The notes under the pieces are model-generated. The model did not search any database. It worked only from the letters and a program-made list of their open reading frames with translations, and was not told where the DNA came from. A stretch of DNA of 64,000 bases from Chelydra serpentina (lineage: Eukaryota; Chordata; Testudines; Chelydridae), in the NCBI GenBank assembly GCA_037349315.1, contig JBAIAC010000129.1, forward strand, positions 1 to 64,000. The letters are read 5' to 3'. Both the position numbers and the translations under genes were made by a program. Shown one piece after another: positions 1-12,304 of this stretch (positions are counted from its first letter, which is position 1; each line of letters opens with the position of its first letter).

Positions 1-2586
1 GGGGAGGCACTGGAGTCATTGCAGCCATGGCCGCCTGTGGAGTCGGGCTGACGGCCGTGCACGAGGGCTGCTAGAGGGGAGGGGACTGGGCATGTTCTCC
101 CCAGCTGAGCTCTCGGAGGTGGGGGGAGGGGTCAGCATCTCGTGCTCCTGAAGGAAACCTCCTTCAGATGCCATTTCCAGCCGAGCAGCCGGCTCCTCCA
201 GCTTGAGGAGGGGCCGGGCCCGCCCCAGGTCACCCAGCAAGCCAGGAGCAGAGCTGGGACCAGGCCCCGGGAATCCTGGCGCCCAGGCCGGTCCTGCCTT
301 CCCAGGCACAAAGCAACAGCCAGCTGCTGAGGCGGGGCCCAGCTTTTAGCTGCCCCTGGAAATAGCCTGGGAAATGTTCTCAGCTGTGTGGCGGGAGCGC
401 GCCGAGCAGTGCTGAGGCCTGGGAGCTGTGTAACTGGGACCCAGACCCCCCGGCTCCCGCCAATTCCCACCTTAACAGGAGTGTTCACACGCTGCCCTGC
501 GAACTGCAGGCGTCCTGCCCCCCACCCCGCGGTGGAAAGGGGAGGGCAGGCACCAAGAGCTGGAGGGAGAAGCAGGGCTGGGGGAGACCTTCAGCAGTAC
601 AGGCTTTGCACCCTGATCCCCCATCCATGGGTGCCGACTCCGTGGGTGCTCCAGCCCTGGAGCACCCACGGGAAAAATTGGTGGGTTCTCTGCACCCACC
701 GGCAGCCAAACGCCTTGTCCTCCCCCCGCCCCAGCTCACCTCCGCCTCCTCCCCTGAGCGCGCCGCGACCCCACTTCTCCTCCCAGCGCTTGCTGCCGAA
801 ACAAGCTGTGGGGAGGAGCGGGAACGCAGTGTGCTCAGGGAAGGGGGCAGGGATTTGGGGAAGGGGTCCAATAGGGGCAGGGAGGGAGCAGAGTTGGGGC
901 GGGGACTTTGGGGAAGGGGTTGGAATGGGGGTGGGGCAGGGGTGGAGTTGGGGCATGGGGCGCGAGCACCCACCGGCGCCAGGAGACGTTGGCGCCTATG
1001 CCCCCGTCCCAGTACAGGCAGCCTGCAGGGTCCCTCTGGCCGCAGGTCTTCACCCGGACCGCAGGCCTCGCTCAGCGTCACTCCTCTGGCAGCCTGGCTA
1101 AGGGCTGCCCCAGCAGGGTAAGTAACGAGCTGGGATCCTTGGGTCCCAGAGCAGTGCAGGGTAACTTGTCCGGTGTTTAATTTGCTTGTACTAATGTGCA
1201 GTTGCTGGCAGGCATTCGGCGCGTGCTTTCCAGGAATGCGAGTCATACGGAGAAAGCTTTGCCAGCGATTGGTTTGGGAGCACGTTATCTCCCCATGTAA
1301 GACGCTAATCTGGCTGCTGTCACAGGCTTGGAAGCGCTGGTGGTGGGGCTGGGCAGGTCCCTGGGGTCCCGGGACCAGGCCTGTTTCTAACAAAGCGGGT
1401 TCCCGAGTGGCTTCTCTGGGATGAGCCTGCAAGGCTTAAAGAGCTGGCAGGTGACTCTGCTGGCTCTCCTGTGTGCTCCAGGGGCCGCTCTGCTTTCCCC
1501 CGATCTTGTAGCGGCTGCTGAGCAGGGAGGACTTTGTAAGGAGCTTTGGGATCCCTGCTGCTACCGTCCTCAGGGGAATGGGCTCAGCTCATGTCCAGGT
1601 ACCTGCCAGTGATTCCTTCGGGGGCCTGCGGCAGGATGTTCTGCTCCCGGCTTTCCCCTCCCCCCACCGTAAAGAAAACTTGGGTTCATGGCGCTTCAGC
1701 CACGTTTGTAAAGCGTTTTTGGCTCTGCGGAGGCAGACGCGTTCCCCACTGGAGCTTCTGCTGCCTGCAACAGCCTCTGTGTCTGCACATTATCTCTGCA
1801 GGCTCCCGCGAGCCGAGTCCGGGAGCTGTAATAACCCATATGCTCAGAACGAGGAGCTTGGCTGATGTGCTGCGTCTTACTTCAGGCTGGGAGCGACACT
1901 GGTAGTTTAAAACCCTGGGACGGTTTCAGGCTTTTCCTGGCGTCCCTCCCGTGGCTTGACACCGCTCGGCTTTTGGTGGTGAAGGAGCAGAGGGAAGAGA
2001 AGCATTGTGGAGTTTGTACGGGCTTCGTTGCCCTGCTGAGTGACGAGGGGGGTCCCCGCCCCAGGGCTAGGAGCAGGCTGCCAGGCAGGAATGAAGCCGT
2101 GTTGCCGCACACTGGGCCTGTACGGCCCTCCCGGGTGGGGCTGGCCAGTGGCAGAGCTCTGGGTAATGGGCTTCAGCTGCGTTCCAAGCAGCCCATCAGC
2201 CTCCCATGTATTTACTCATTTGCTTGCGTTCCAGGGGGGCCAGGTGCACATTCATTCATCACCAGAGCTCAGATTAAATCATTTTACTTCTAAATGAGTC
2301 ACTCATTTGCAGGAGTATTTAATTAGAGCCTCTTCGCACCCAGGTGCTCCATTACTCCTGCCTTCTCACCTGTTCGCCTCCTAGGGGGCTGCTGGTGATT
2401 AGACCGGTTTTGCACATCAAAACAATTACCCTAATGGCAGCGCCTCGGCGCCGCTCTTCACAACCGGGGCGCTTTGCAGCTAAGCCCACCTGGAGAAATG
2501 ATCCTTCCCCTGGCTGCCTTCAGACTCAGCCTGCGAACGGCGGAGCCGGGCAGCCCTGGGTCATCTTCCTTCCTGAGTGCGGGGCA
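1..2586. other. Probable PTPRF intron, no exon seen
   Basis: GC-rich, without any recognisable PTPRF juxtamembrane coding or other conserved exon on either strand. The open frames here have arbitrary composition. A GT-donor-like string near 1120 follows no recognisable coding sequence. This is read as the intron upstream of the first D1 exon, by position only. Confidence 0.6.
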
Positions 2587-3095
2587 GGAGCCGTGACCCC
2601 CAACCCCTGCTGTGGGGTACATGCTCGCCCGGGGCTGGGAGGGGTGAAGGTTTGTGATCCCCGTTCCCTGCCGTGGGGCAAGCGCTTGCCCGGGGCTGGG
2701 AGGGGTGAAGGTTTGTGATCCCCGTTCCCTGCCGTGGGGCAAGCGCTTGCCCGGGGCTGGGAGGGGTGAAGGCTTGTGGGGCCCTGCCCCTGCCGTGGGG
2801 CAAGCGCTTGCCCGGGGCTGGGAGGGGTGAAGGCTTGTGGGGCCCTTCCCCTGCCGTGGGGCAAGCACTCGCCCGGGGCTGGGAGGGGTGAAGGTTTGTG
2901 ACCCCCGACCCCTGCTGTGGGGCAAGCACTCGCCCGGGGCTGGGAGGGATGAAGGTTTGTGGGGCCCTTCCAATGCCGTGTGGCAAGCGCTTGCCCGGGG
3001 CTGGGAGGGATGAAGGTTTGTGGGGCCCTTCCAATGCCGTGGGGCAAGCGCTTGCTCGGGCTGGGAGGGGTGAAGGTTTGTGACCCCCGGCCAGG
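2587..3095. repeat. Minisatellite, 61-bp period
   Basis: About eight imperfect tandem copies, visible because the core (ggggctgggaggg followed by gtgaagg) advances exactly one base per 60-base row. Variants differ by a few substitutions. Because 61 is not a multiple of 3, all frames are read in turn, giving spurious open frames on both strands. Confidence 0.95.
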
Positions 3096-4210
3096 AGGGA
3101 GGCTAAAAGTTCAGGACAGGGAATGCCGTCCCCTGTGCCGTGAGCACGGGAAGGCCGGGCCCAGCTGCCGGAGGGGAGGGACAGAGCTGTGTTGGTGTGA
3201 GCATAGGAAGCTGGGAGATCGTGTGTCTGCTGCGGCTGCCCCAAGATGAAGAGCTGCGGTTAGCTGCGGAGAAGCTGTGACACCGCGGCACGTCAGGATT
3301 CCCCTGCCGGCGCCCCGAGCAAAGCTGTGTGCCCTTCCGCGGCTAGCCGGACATCTCGCTGGCAGCAGCCGCCGGTGGGATCCCTGCAGGCTGCTTCCTG
3401 TGCTGAGCAAGGGATCGCTCTGGGGACAAGAGTGAGGGAGACACCAAGACCCGAACAGGACCCTCCCGTGGCGCCATCGGAGAGTTTGGGGGACATCACC
3501 CCAGGCCTGGGCCTGTCTGTCCCACCCTGCTGCCCACACGGCAGGGATGGCGCCAGCGCTCTTGGCTGTGTGGTAAGGGCAGTGCCAGGGAATTCGTAGT
3601 GTGTAGAGCGCCAGGCCCGAAGGGAGCAGATCAGCCAGTCTGCCCTGTAGACACGGGCCATTAAACGTCACCCCGTGACCCCGGATCCAGGTAACTCGCC
3701 GCTGGCCTAAGGCGGCCAGTCTGGATCCGAAGCCGTTTGTTCCCGTGGCTGATCGCCCTCACAGCTGGAAGCGCCGGCTGACTGTCTGCTAATGACGTGT
3801 AGGTAACATTGGTTGGCTGACCCGGGGGGCGGGGGGGTCAGTGCTGAGAGATCAGGCCCCCTTACTGACAGTGAGGTGTATTTACCGTCTGCCTGGCCTC
3901 CCTCCTTCCTGCTCCCACACCGTCCCCGTGGCCGTGAATCCTTTAGCCTCGAGCCAGGAGGCTGGTGACTTAGGGCAGTAAACTCCCAGCTGTGGCCCCT
4001 GTACCCCTTTCCCCACGCCTGGACCCCAGCTCTGCTGCTCTCTCTGCATCCTGGCACGTGCCCCCCTCCCTTCCTGCAGCGGGGTCAGCTGGGACCCTGC
4101 CGGGACAGAACGGGCCGGCTAATCTGGCAGTGCCGTCTGGGACTCGGCTGGCACCTGGGGTAGGGCAGGGAGGGGACAGCCTGCCCCTCACCCGGGCCCT
4201 GCAGAGCTGG
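3096..4210. other. PTPRF intron, nothing recognised
   Basis: Unique-looking GC-rich sequence between two minisatellites. No conserved coding, RNA gene or transposon end was recognised. Confidence 0.5.
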
Positions 4211-4950
4211 CGGTAGCTGGAACGCTGCCCCACCCTGCCGGGCCCTCCCCTCCACCCGGCATCCTCGCCCCGCCTCGCCCCACCCCGTCGGGCCCTCCCC
4301 TCCGCCCGGCATCCTCGCCCCGCCTTGCCCCACCCCGCCGGGCCCTCCCCTCCGCCTGGCATCCTCGCCCCGCCTTGCCCCACCCCGCCAGGCCCTCCCC
4401 TCCACCCGGCATCCTCACCCCACCCCGCCGGGCCCTCCCCTCCGCCCGGCATCCTCGCCCCACCCCGCCGGGCCCTCCCCTCCACCCGGCATCCTCGCTC
4501 CACCCCGCCGGGCCCTCCCCTCCGCCCGGCATCCTCGCTCCACCCCGCCGGGCCCTCCCCTCCGCCCGGCATCCTCGCTCCACCCCGCCGGGCCCTCCCC
4601 TCCGCCCGGCATCCTCGCTCCACCCCGCCGGGCCCTCCCCTCCGCCCGGCATCCTCGCTCCACCCCGCCGGGCCCTCCCCTCCGCCCGGCATCCTCGCTC
4701 CACCCCACCGGGCCCTCCCCTCCGCCCAGCATCCTCGCTCCACCCCGCCGGGCCCTCCCCTCCGCCCGGCATCCTCGCTCCACCCCGCCGGGCCCTCCCC
4801 TCCGCCCGGCATCCTCGCTCCACCCCGCCGGGCCCTCCCCTCCGCCCGGCATCCTCGCTCCACCCCACCGTGCCCTCCCCTCCGCCCAGCATTCTCACCC
4901 CGCTCTGCCCCACCCTGCTGGCCCCTCCCTTCACCCCGCCCTGTTCAGGC
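4211..4950. repeat. Minisatellite, 40-bp period (some ~51-bp units)
   Basis: Tandem units built on caccccgccgggccctcccc plus a gcccggcatcctcgctc half. From about 4421 the period is 40 bp. The first units are about 51 bp, with an extra gccttgcccc-type segment. There are roughly 16 copies in all. The block is strongly C-rich on the plus strand and produces Pro-rich and Gly/Arg-rich false open frames. Confidence 0.95.
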
Positions 4951-6859
4951 AGTTCAGGGCACTGCTTGTAGCTGCCTCTGGCTGGCTGTAGGCTCAGTCG
5001 TGCTGCACAATGCGCAGCCTTGGCCGGCTCAGCCAGACTCTTGTTAGACAGGAGGAACAAGGAAAAGGCACACATGGGAGAGGGGCCGTGGCCCCGTCCC
5101 AGGCAGTATGTGGGATCTGGCTGGAGCCAGTGGAGGTGACTGTGTCGTCCGGCTCCCTCTCTCCAGCCTGGGCTGGCCAGGACGTCGCTCAGGATTAGGA
5201 TGAAGGAGGCCCAGGGTCCCAGGGGATGATGGGGTGACAGCTGTGATGGTGAACCTCATTCTCGTAGCCAGTTTTCCTCCCCCGAAGTCCCTTTCGCTCA
5301 GGACCACAGAAGGTAGCGATGGGTGGATCGGCTCGTCCTCTCTGTATTTTGCCCACCAGTTGGGCCTAGTTTCTGACACACCAATTTTGGTTCACAGATT
5401 CTGCTTTCATGCTGGTCTTGCTACCAGGCATGATCTTAACACAGCGCTTGAGTTGTGTCAGGAGGTCGTTTTGTTTAGTCTGATTCAGCCTGGGTCTCCC
5501 TTTCCCACCTTTCCCCATCGACATTTCTTGTTGCTGGTTATCATGAGCCTTCTAGGAGCTTTTGCTCACTTCTTAGAGTTAAACTTGTAATTAGGGTAAA
5601 TTTGTAGCCCCAGTTATCACAACAGTACGTGGCCTGTCCCACCCCCTGCCTTGCCCCACCCCGGGCCCTCTCCTGCCTTGAGTCTCCTCGTCCTCTGCCC
5701 TATGGGGCCCTTACAGTAACATGGCCTTCGTTTGGCTCTCGGGGCTTCGGACCCTGGCTTGGCTCTCAGATTGCCAGACCTGAGCTGCAGCGAGCAGCCT
5801 CGGCTCGTGTGTCCACAGCAGAGGGCGAAGGACATTTCAAAAGGAAACATGACGAAATTCTCCATTGTGCAACGTGAAATCAGACGCCGGGAGATGGGGG
5901 CTGCGGAAGAAGCCAGTGTCCAGCGTTAGCACGGGGTGTGTGTGCAGGGAGACTCACGGATAAACGTTCAGCCAGGAGCCGGGGGCAGGCGTCCTCTGGT
6001 CCCCCGCCCCAGCTCTCCTGCGTGCCGCCGCCGCTGCTGCCTATTACTCTGATAATAGAAGATTACAGGGTTTCTGGCGGAAACATCTGTTTACATTCTG
6101 CATTGCCCAGCCCCCCCTATTAGCTGCACTGCCAGGCCCTGCGGGGGGAGCACGCTGCTACCAGGGCCCCTGGCTGCTGTGCAGATGGCGGGCCTGGCGC
6201 AGGTTCCTGCTCATTCTGAGAGCTGCGGATGGGCCCCGCATGAGACGCGGGCTCTCCTTTATTTCGGTGCCAATAGCAGAGCAGACATGTGGTGACTGAT
6301 CGAAGGGCAGCTGCAGCAAATCCCAGAGGGGGCAGTGCAGGGAGTAATCACAGGAGCTGCTCTTTGCACTTGGTGTGTTTCCCTGGATGATCGACAGAAG
6401 CTGCTAGGCTCCAGCCTGACGCCCCTTCAAAGCTTTCATAGTGGTCAAGGACCATTGCGTTCATCTGGCCTGCCTCCTACATCGCACGGGCCAGAGTGAT
6501 TCCTGCAGCCAGCCCATATCTTGTGGTTGAGCTAGGGTGTGGTTTTGAGAAGGCGCTGACGAGGCTGGTAGTGCAGCTCCATGGCATAACTATAACTGCC
6601 CTTTTGTGTGCGCACCCAGGCCAGGTGTGGGAATGAGGGAGGCTTTGATGAGGAGGTCCCTCCTAGCTCAGAGCGACGTGTTCGGGACAGGCCTGCACAT
6701 TTGCTTCTCTTCTGCATGTGAGAAATGTGACTACGAGGATGATGAATTTGGGGACTATGGTGGCCAGGCAGCCCTGTGGTGGATGGGCCATGTCGGGTAC
6801 GCGTCCTGGATGGGCTGTGTTGAGTGTGGGGTGGCACAGGATTTCGGATGGGTCACGGC
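4951..6859. other. PTPRF intron, little recognised
   Basis: Non-coding as far as I can see. A stretch near 6440-6530 (aaggaccattgcgttcatct and following) resembles the diverged LINE/SINE 3' fragments common in turtle genomes, but is too short and degraded to assign. The rest has no recognisable content. Confidence 0.45.
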
Positions 6860-7975
6860 AGGTATGCAGGGGAAGGGTCCCGGAGGGGCTATGCAGGTAC
6901 ATGCGGGGGTCCTGGATGAGCCAGGGCAGGTATGCAGGGGAAGGGTCCCAGAGGGGCTATGCAGGTACATGCGGGGGTCCTGGATGAGCCAGGGCCAGTA
7001 TACAGGGGGAGGGTCCCGGAGGGGCTATGCAGGTATATGCGGGGGTCCTGGGTGAGCCAGGACAGGTATGCAGGGGGAGGGTCCCGGAGGGGCTATGCAG
7101 GTACATGCGGGGGTCCTGGGTGAGCCAGGACAGGTATGCAGGGGAAGGGTACCGGAGGGGCTATGCAGGTACATGCGGGGGTCCTGGATGAGCCTATGCA
7201 GGGGAAGGGTCCCGGAGGGGCTATGCAGGTACATGCGGGGGTCCTGGGTGAGCCAGGGCAGGTATGCAGGGAGAGGGTCCTGGAGGGGCTATTCAGGTAC
7301 ATGCGGGGGTCCTGGATGAGCCTATGCAGGGGGAGGGTCCCGGAGGGGCTATTCAGGTACATGTGGGGGTCCTGGATGAGCCTATGCAGGGGAAGGGTCC
7401 CGGAGGGGCTATGCAGGTACATGCAGGGGTCCTGGATGAGCCAATGCAGGGGGAGGGTCCCAGAGGGGCTATGCAGGTATATGCGGGGGGTCCTGGATGA
7501 GCCAATGCAGGTATGCAGGGGGAGGGTCCCGGAGGGGCTATGCAGGTATATGCAGAGGTCCTGGATGAGCCAATGCAGGTATGCAGGGGGAGGGTCCCGG
7601 AGGGGCTATGCAGGTATATGCGGGGGGTCCTGGATGAGCCAATGCAGGGGAAGGGTCCCAGAGGGGCTATGCAGGTACATGCGGGGGTCCTGGATGAGCC
7701 TATGCAGGGGAAGGGTCCCAGAGGGGCTATGCAGGTACATGCGGGGGTCCTGGATGAGCCTATGCAGGGGAAGGGTCCCAGAGGGGCTATGCAGGTACAT
7801 GCGGGGGTCCTGGATGTGCCAATGCAGGGGAAGGGTCCCAGAGGGGCTATGCAGGTACATGCGGGGGTCCTGGATGAGCCAATGCAGGGGGAGGGTCCCG
7901 GAGGGGCTATGCAGGTACATGCGGGGGTCCTGGGTGAGCCAGGGCAGGGGAAGGGTCCCAGAGGGGCTGTGACGG
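6860..7975. repeat. Minisatellite, 60 to 68-bp period
   Basis: About 17 copies of a unit containing gaggggctatgcaggtacatg and gggggtcctggatgagcc. Units of 68 bp carry an extra 8 bp (cagggcag/ggtatgca type). Units of exactly 60 bp predominate from about 7620 on, where successive rows are nearly identical. The 60-bp units are in frame, so they give an artefactual 278-residue open frame. Confidence 0.95.
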
Positions 7976-8755
7976 TTATGCCGGGCAGGAGGTTTCAGCC
8001 CCACAGCAGACGGGCTGCTTTCAGTACTTGGGGCAGGTCCCACCAGCCATGTCAGGTGTCCCAGAGTCTGTTGAATACGTGGGCGGGGCGGGGGGCGGGA
8101 TCCTTTGCCAGGGACGCACGTTTGTTTCCCAGCCAGTCCCTAGCGTGTGGGCCCTACACGTTTCTGGCCCTGTCCCCCGGTCTGCGGTTCCTTGTCATGG
8201 CATGAACGGAAAGGGGAGATGTTCACGCTGCTGCCGCAGCAGCTAGTGACCCATCCGGTTTCATGACTTCTCCCAGCGGGAGCCTTGTTCGCTCTTGTTC
8301 TTTAGTATCCAAATCCCCTGGGCCACACGAGGCTCCGGAGGCTGCTCCGTTTGCAGGGACTGCAGCTCGCTGACTATCACACCCCTGGGGCAGTAAGCGT
8401 GTGCACGGCCCAGAGGAGCCAGTCCCTGCTGCAGTAATCGAGGTAGAGGAGTTTCTGCGGGGGGGCCGCTTGGACTAGGGAGCATTGGCTGGGAAGAGGA
8501 GCCCCCCCATCACACCAGCCAGCCCTGCATGTGCCCCAGCAGAGAAGCTGTTTCAGTGACTCTCCGATTGCTCCAGGGCAGGTGTGATTTCCTGGCAGGG
8601 CATCGGGATTGGCATCAGCTGAGCACCAGCCCAGAGAACGCCTTGCCGCCCCGGACCTAGCGCCGCAGCGGGGGGTGGCAATCCCGCAACTCCCAGGAAA
8701 GGTGCGTCTCCTCCCGATGCCCCGCGTGCTGTAACAGCTGTCCTCTCTCCTGCAG
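7976..8755. other. PTPRF intron end
   Basis: Unremarkable intronic sequence ending in a pyrimidine-rich acceptor (tcctctctcctgcag) at 8755. No other gene content was seen. Confidence 0.6.
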
Positions 8756-8879
8756 TCCATCGATCCAGGGCAGCAGTTCACCTGGGAGAACTCCAACCTG
8801 GAAGTGAATAAACCCAAAAACCGCTATGCAAACGTGATCGCCTACGACCACTCGCGTGTCATCCTGACCTCTGTCGACG
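8756..8879 (+). CDS. PTPRF: PTPRF exon, start of D1 phosphatase domain
   Basis: Encodes residues 1-41 of the visible protein, beginning [19 protein letters not shown]. It contains the KNRYANV phosphotyrosine-recognition loop, whose Tyr stacks on the substrate in active PTP domains, and YDHSRVIL. Acceptor tcctgcag at 8755; donor gtaagcg at 8880. The exon ends one base into a Gly codon that is completed by the exon at 11553. The preceding juxtamembrane exon is not visible in the window. Confidence 0.95.
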
Positions 8880-11552
8880 GTAAGCGCGGGACCCAGCGGT
8901 GTCTGAAGCCGCCCGTTGGGGATCATTGTAACTTGCAGCGGAACAAGGTTCCTCCTGGCAGACAGCCAGGTGAGGGGAATGCGTGTCCATGGTGTGCCCC
9001 AGGCTGCCCGAGGAGGATCTCGCAGCCAGGCAGGGGCTGCAGAAGAGCCCAGAGGTGCACTTGGGCTCCAGACCCTGCCAATGTATCTCAGGCTGAAGGA
9101 TAAGAACCAGCAGCAGAGTTCTGCTGGCCCCTTCCCCAGCGGTGCTACAGCCGCCCTCCTGCCAGGCCCAGACCCAGCTCTCTCGGCCTTGGTGTAACGG
9201 CAGCAGACTCCGGTCATCCTCGGGCGGGATCATCCCTGGGACCTCTGGAGCTCAAAGCCACATGGCCGGTCGGTGATGCTGCTCATTGTGTTGGGGGTGA
9301 GAGGAGCTAACTTGTCAGCCCTGGAGACAGGAGCATGCTGGCCTCTGGAGCTTGTCCCAGCTCCACCCATAGTGAGCCCGCACCCACCGCCAAGGGGCTG
9401 CGCCTGCCCCTGTGGGGAGTGGAGCGGGCAGCCCATGGCCTGCCCCCTCCCCCCATCCCAGGAGCCTCAATGCAAGCCTTCCCTTTGTGCCATTCTGCTT
9501 GCTGGGCTGCTCCCTCCCAGAACGGGCAGCACACCCCTCTTATCACCCATGGGCCTCTTCCAGCCACGCACCCAGCAGGGCAGGTATGCCGGCTCTGTGC
9601 CCGGTGTCTAGGGACCATGAAAAGCAGGTGGGCTCAAGGTGTCAAATCACAGAGGTTAGAAAGTGCTGCTAGGCCCCATCTAGTCGATCCCAGGCCAGGG
9701 CAGGACTCCTCCCTGCTGGACCTTCCTCAAGGTTTTGGCCCATCTAGGTTTGGGTGCCCAAGCGGTGGCTCCGGGTAACCAGGCAAGGGAGTGCTGCATT
9801 TCGAGCCCCCGCTGCAAGGCCGAGCGAAGCCCAAGCTCTCAGGTGTGAGAGGCAAGCGCCTGAGTGTGACGTGTGTATCACGCAGCGAAGCCAAACACTG
9901 ACCCAGCCACCTCCCGCTCTGTGCATAGGAGGCTGCTGACCCCTCTGACCTGCGCTAATGTTTGCTTTCCAGTCCCTGTATGCACCGAGCACGCTGTATT
10001 ACAACACCCGCCCACGCCTGTCTGTCACAGGCAGAGAAACACTCCAGCACCGGAGCATGTGGCACAGCCTGCTGGCTGAATGCGTGCGGGGATCCCAGTA
10101 ATTACATGCGTCCCCATTTGCTGTTGAGTCTGGAGCTCGCTTGGGATGCAGATGGCCATGCAGCCTGGTCTCTCTTCATCCCAAGAAGGAACATCTTTCT
10201 GCTGCCAGTGGGCTGCTCTTCCCCTGTAGCCGCGTGAGGGGCTGAGCTCTGCACTGGGAACCGCTTTCTTGGAGTGACCCTGGTCCTGTAAGCGGGTTCT
10301 GTGACCGAGCCAGTCCCAAAGTGCCCTGCCAGCTCCCTCTCCTCCTCTGCAGAGGCCCACATGGGTTAGCGCGGCTGGGCCACGGGGGAGCCAGCCCAGA
10401 ACTCCAGCTGATCTGGTCTCCAGGCTGGGTTATGGCCAAGGGGCATCTCCTTCCCCCACCCCCGGCTTTTCTTCCACTGAGTCCGCTTAAGGGGGGGAAG
10501 GGATGGCTCAGTGGTTTGAGCATTGGCCTGCTAAACCCAGGGTTGTGAGTTCAATCCTTTGGGGGCCATTTAGGGATCTGGGGCAAAAATTGGGGATTGG
10601 TCCTGCTTTGAGCAGTGGGTTGGACCTCCTAAGGTCCCTTCCAACCCTGAGATTCTATGATTCTAAGGCTGCTGGCAATCGGCGGGAGATTCTGCGGAGC
10701 CCCGTGGCGGGTGGAACTGATCCTCAGCCTCCTTTTAAGGGAAAATGTGAGCACGCCCTCCTTGGGAACACGGGGATCCCTGCTGGGGCCTAGCCCAGTG
10801 CCGCAGCCCCTGGGAAGCCAGGCGCTCACTCTCAGCTCCAGGGCAGAACTGTGTGACACTGGGTTTAGTAACTGCGGGTTTGTGTTTTAAAGGCCTTTCC
10901 AAGCAAGAGCTTTACACTGGAGGGGCATACGGGGGGGACACCTGCACGTGAGGGGGTGAATATGGTGGGTGCTGCATGGGGGGGCACTATGTGCTGGGGG
11001 AAGCCCGCGGAACCTAGAGGAGGGCAAGCTCTACATGGGGGGGTGCGCGGCATGCAGGGGGTACGAAATGCTGGTAGCAGCCTGCGAGGCCGGAGGAGGG
11101 TGAGCTGAGGGAGTGTCGTGGGGGTGCTGCATGCGGGGGGCAGCGTCATAGGGGGGCTGCATGCGGGGGGGGGCGGGGGAGGCCCGGGGCGGGGGAGCGC
11201 CATATGTAGGGGGCAGCCGGCGGAGGCCAGAGGACGAGAAGTTTTTCGCATGTTCCCCTTTGCAAACAGACCTGACTAACAGAGCAGCCAAGCCCGTCCC
11301 GAAGTGCTGAAGGGCCGTAGCAAACAGCCGGCCAACGTGAGACAATTATTTCCATCCGCTGCCTGGGGCTGTACGTGCTGCCTGTGAACCTCCCTTTGCA
11401 TGCGAGGTGGCAGCTGGCTCTGCTTCCATGCTGCCTGATTGCTCCAGTAACGTGTGTGTTAGATGGCTCCAGTAACCTGCTCTCCATTGCCGGATCTCCG
11501 GGGAGGGACTGGCTCAGCGCCTCGGGTAACCCGGCTCCCTTTGTCTCCACAG
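8880..11552. other. PTPRF intron with one SINE
   Basis: Intron between the first two D1 exons. It carries a tRNA-derived SINE at about 10495-10665. A weak repeat-like stretch near 9640-9760 resembles turtle LINE 3' debris. A G-rich low-complexity patch (runs of ggggg every 20-40 bp) lies at about 10920-11210. No coding content. Confidence 0.7.
10495..10665 (+). mobile_element. tRNA-derived SINE with CR1-like tail
   Basis: The head has Pol III promoter blocks: A-box-like tggctcagtgg at 10504 and B-box-like gagttcaatcc at 10547. The 3' half (gattggtcctgctttgagca, ttggacctcc, tccaaccctgagattctatg) is shared with the CR1 LINE copies at 24.9 and 40.6 kb. This is the architecture of turtle Cry-type tRNA SINEs, which use CR1 machinery through the shared tail. 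It ends in one and a half ATTCTATG units. Confidence 0.88.
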
Positions 11553-11728
11553 GGGTGCCGGGGAGTGACTACATCAACGCCAACTACATCGATGGGTACC
11601 GGAAGCAGAACGCTTACATTGCGACCCAGGGGCCCCTGCCAGAGACGCTCAGCGACTTCTGGAGGATGGTGTGGGAGCAGAGGACAGCGACCATAGTCAT
11701 GATGACCCGGCTGGAGGAGAAATCCAGG
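11553..11728 (+). CDS. PTPRF: PTPRF exon, D1 phosphatase
   Basis: Residues 42-100. Contains [30 protein letters not shown] and [20 protein letters not shown], the conserved PTP motifs that precede the catalytic loop. Acceptor tgtctccacag; donor gtacagg directly after the Arg codon of EEKSR. In phase with both neighbours. Confidence 0.96.
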
Positions 11729-12120
11729 GTACAGGGATTTCTGTACACTGTTGCAAGCGCAGGCTGCGGGGTGACCTCAGGGTTTCAGTGGGAGATTCTG
11801 CATGGCAGGGAGCAGCAGGCCTGGATCCAAACTTCTCTGAGTAATAGCCCCCTGAGACACACGCGATAGCCCCCTCACCCCCGCTAACCACCCCACCCCT
11901 CGCCCCCACTAGCCTCCCCTGCCCCCGCTGGCCTCCCGTCTCCCCATCTCACCCACACACACTCACTAGCCTCCCCTGCCCACACTAGCCTCCGCCCTCC
12001 CTCTCCACACTCAGGTGCCACCCCCGCCCTCTCCTGCGGGGAGAAGGATGCGAAGCTTTGCAATAGGAGTGTTGGGGCTGGCTCCTAGGCCCCCTACCCA
12101 TGGGTGCCGTGTCCCCGCAG

Positions 12121-12304
12121 AATCATAGAATCATAGAATGTCAGGGTTGGAAGGGACCTTAGTAGGTCATCTAGTCCAACCCCCTGCTCAAAGCAGGACC
12201 AATCCCCAATTTTTGCCCCAGATCCCTAAATGGCCTCCTCAAGGATTGAACTCACAACCCTGGGTTTAGCAGGCCAATGCTCAAACCACTGAGCTATCCC
12301 CCCC
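12121..12304 (-). mobile_element. tRNA-derived SINE with CR1-like tail (antisense)
   Basis: Reverse complement of the element at 10495, including the Pol III head (B-box complement ggattgaactc at 12244, A-box complement near 12288) and the CR1-like tail at the left end (aatcatagaatcatagaatg at 12121, two tail units). It is the same family as the SINE 1.5 kb upstream, in inverted orientation. Confidence 0.88.

Noticed and set aside
1010..1125. Possible small exon between ccgcag and gtaagtaa
   Set aside because: The translation matches no PTPRF segment and the reading frames lack conserved motifs.
2587..3095. Regular repeats that could suggest a CRISPR array
   Set aside because: Contiguous tandem units without unique spacers, in a vertebrate intron.
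3970..5075. Gly/Arg-rich and Pro-rich frames of up to 297 codons
   Set aside because: Translation of the 40-bp C-rich array. Low complexity in every frame.
7136..7972. 278-codon frame with regular 20-residue repeats
   Set aside because: The 60-bp minisatellite is in frame by chance. Parallel open frames exist on the other strand.
10495..10560. tRNA gene
   Set aside because: Pol III boxes are present but there is no complete cloverleaf, and the sequence continues into a CR1-like tail, so it is a SINE.
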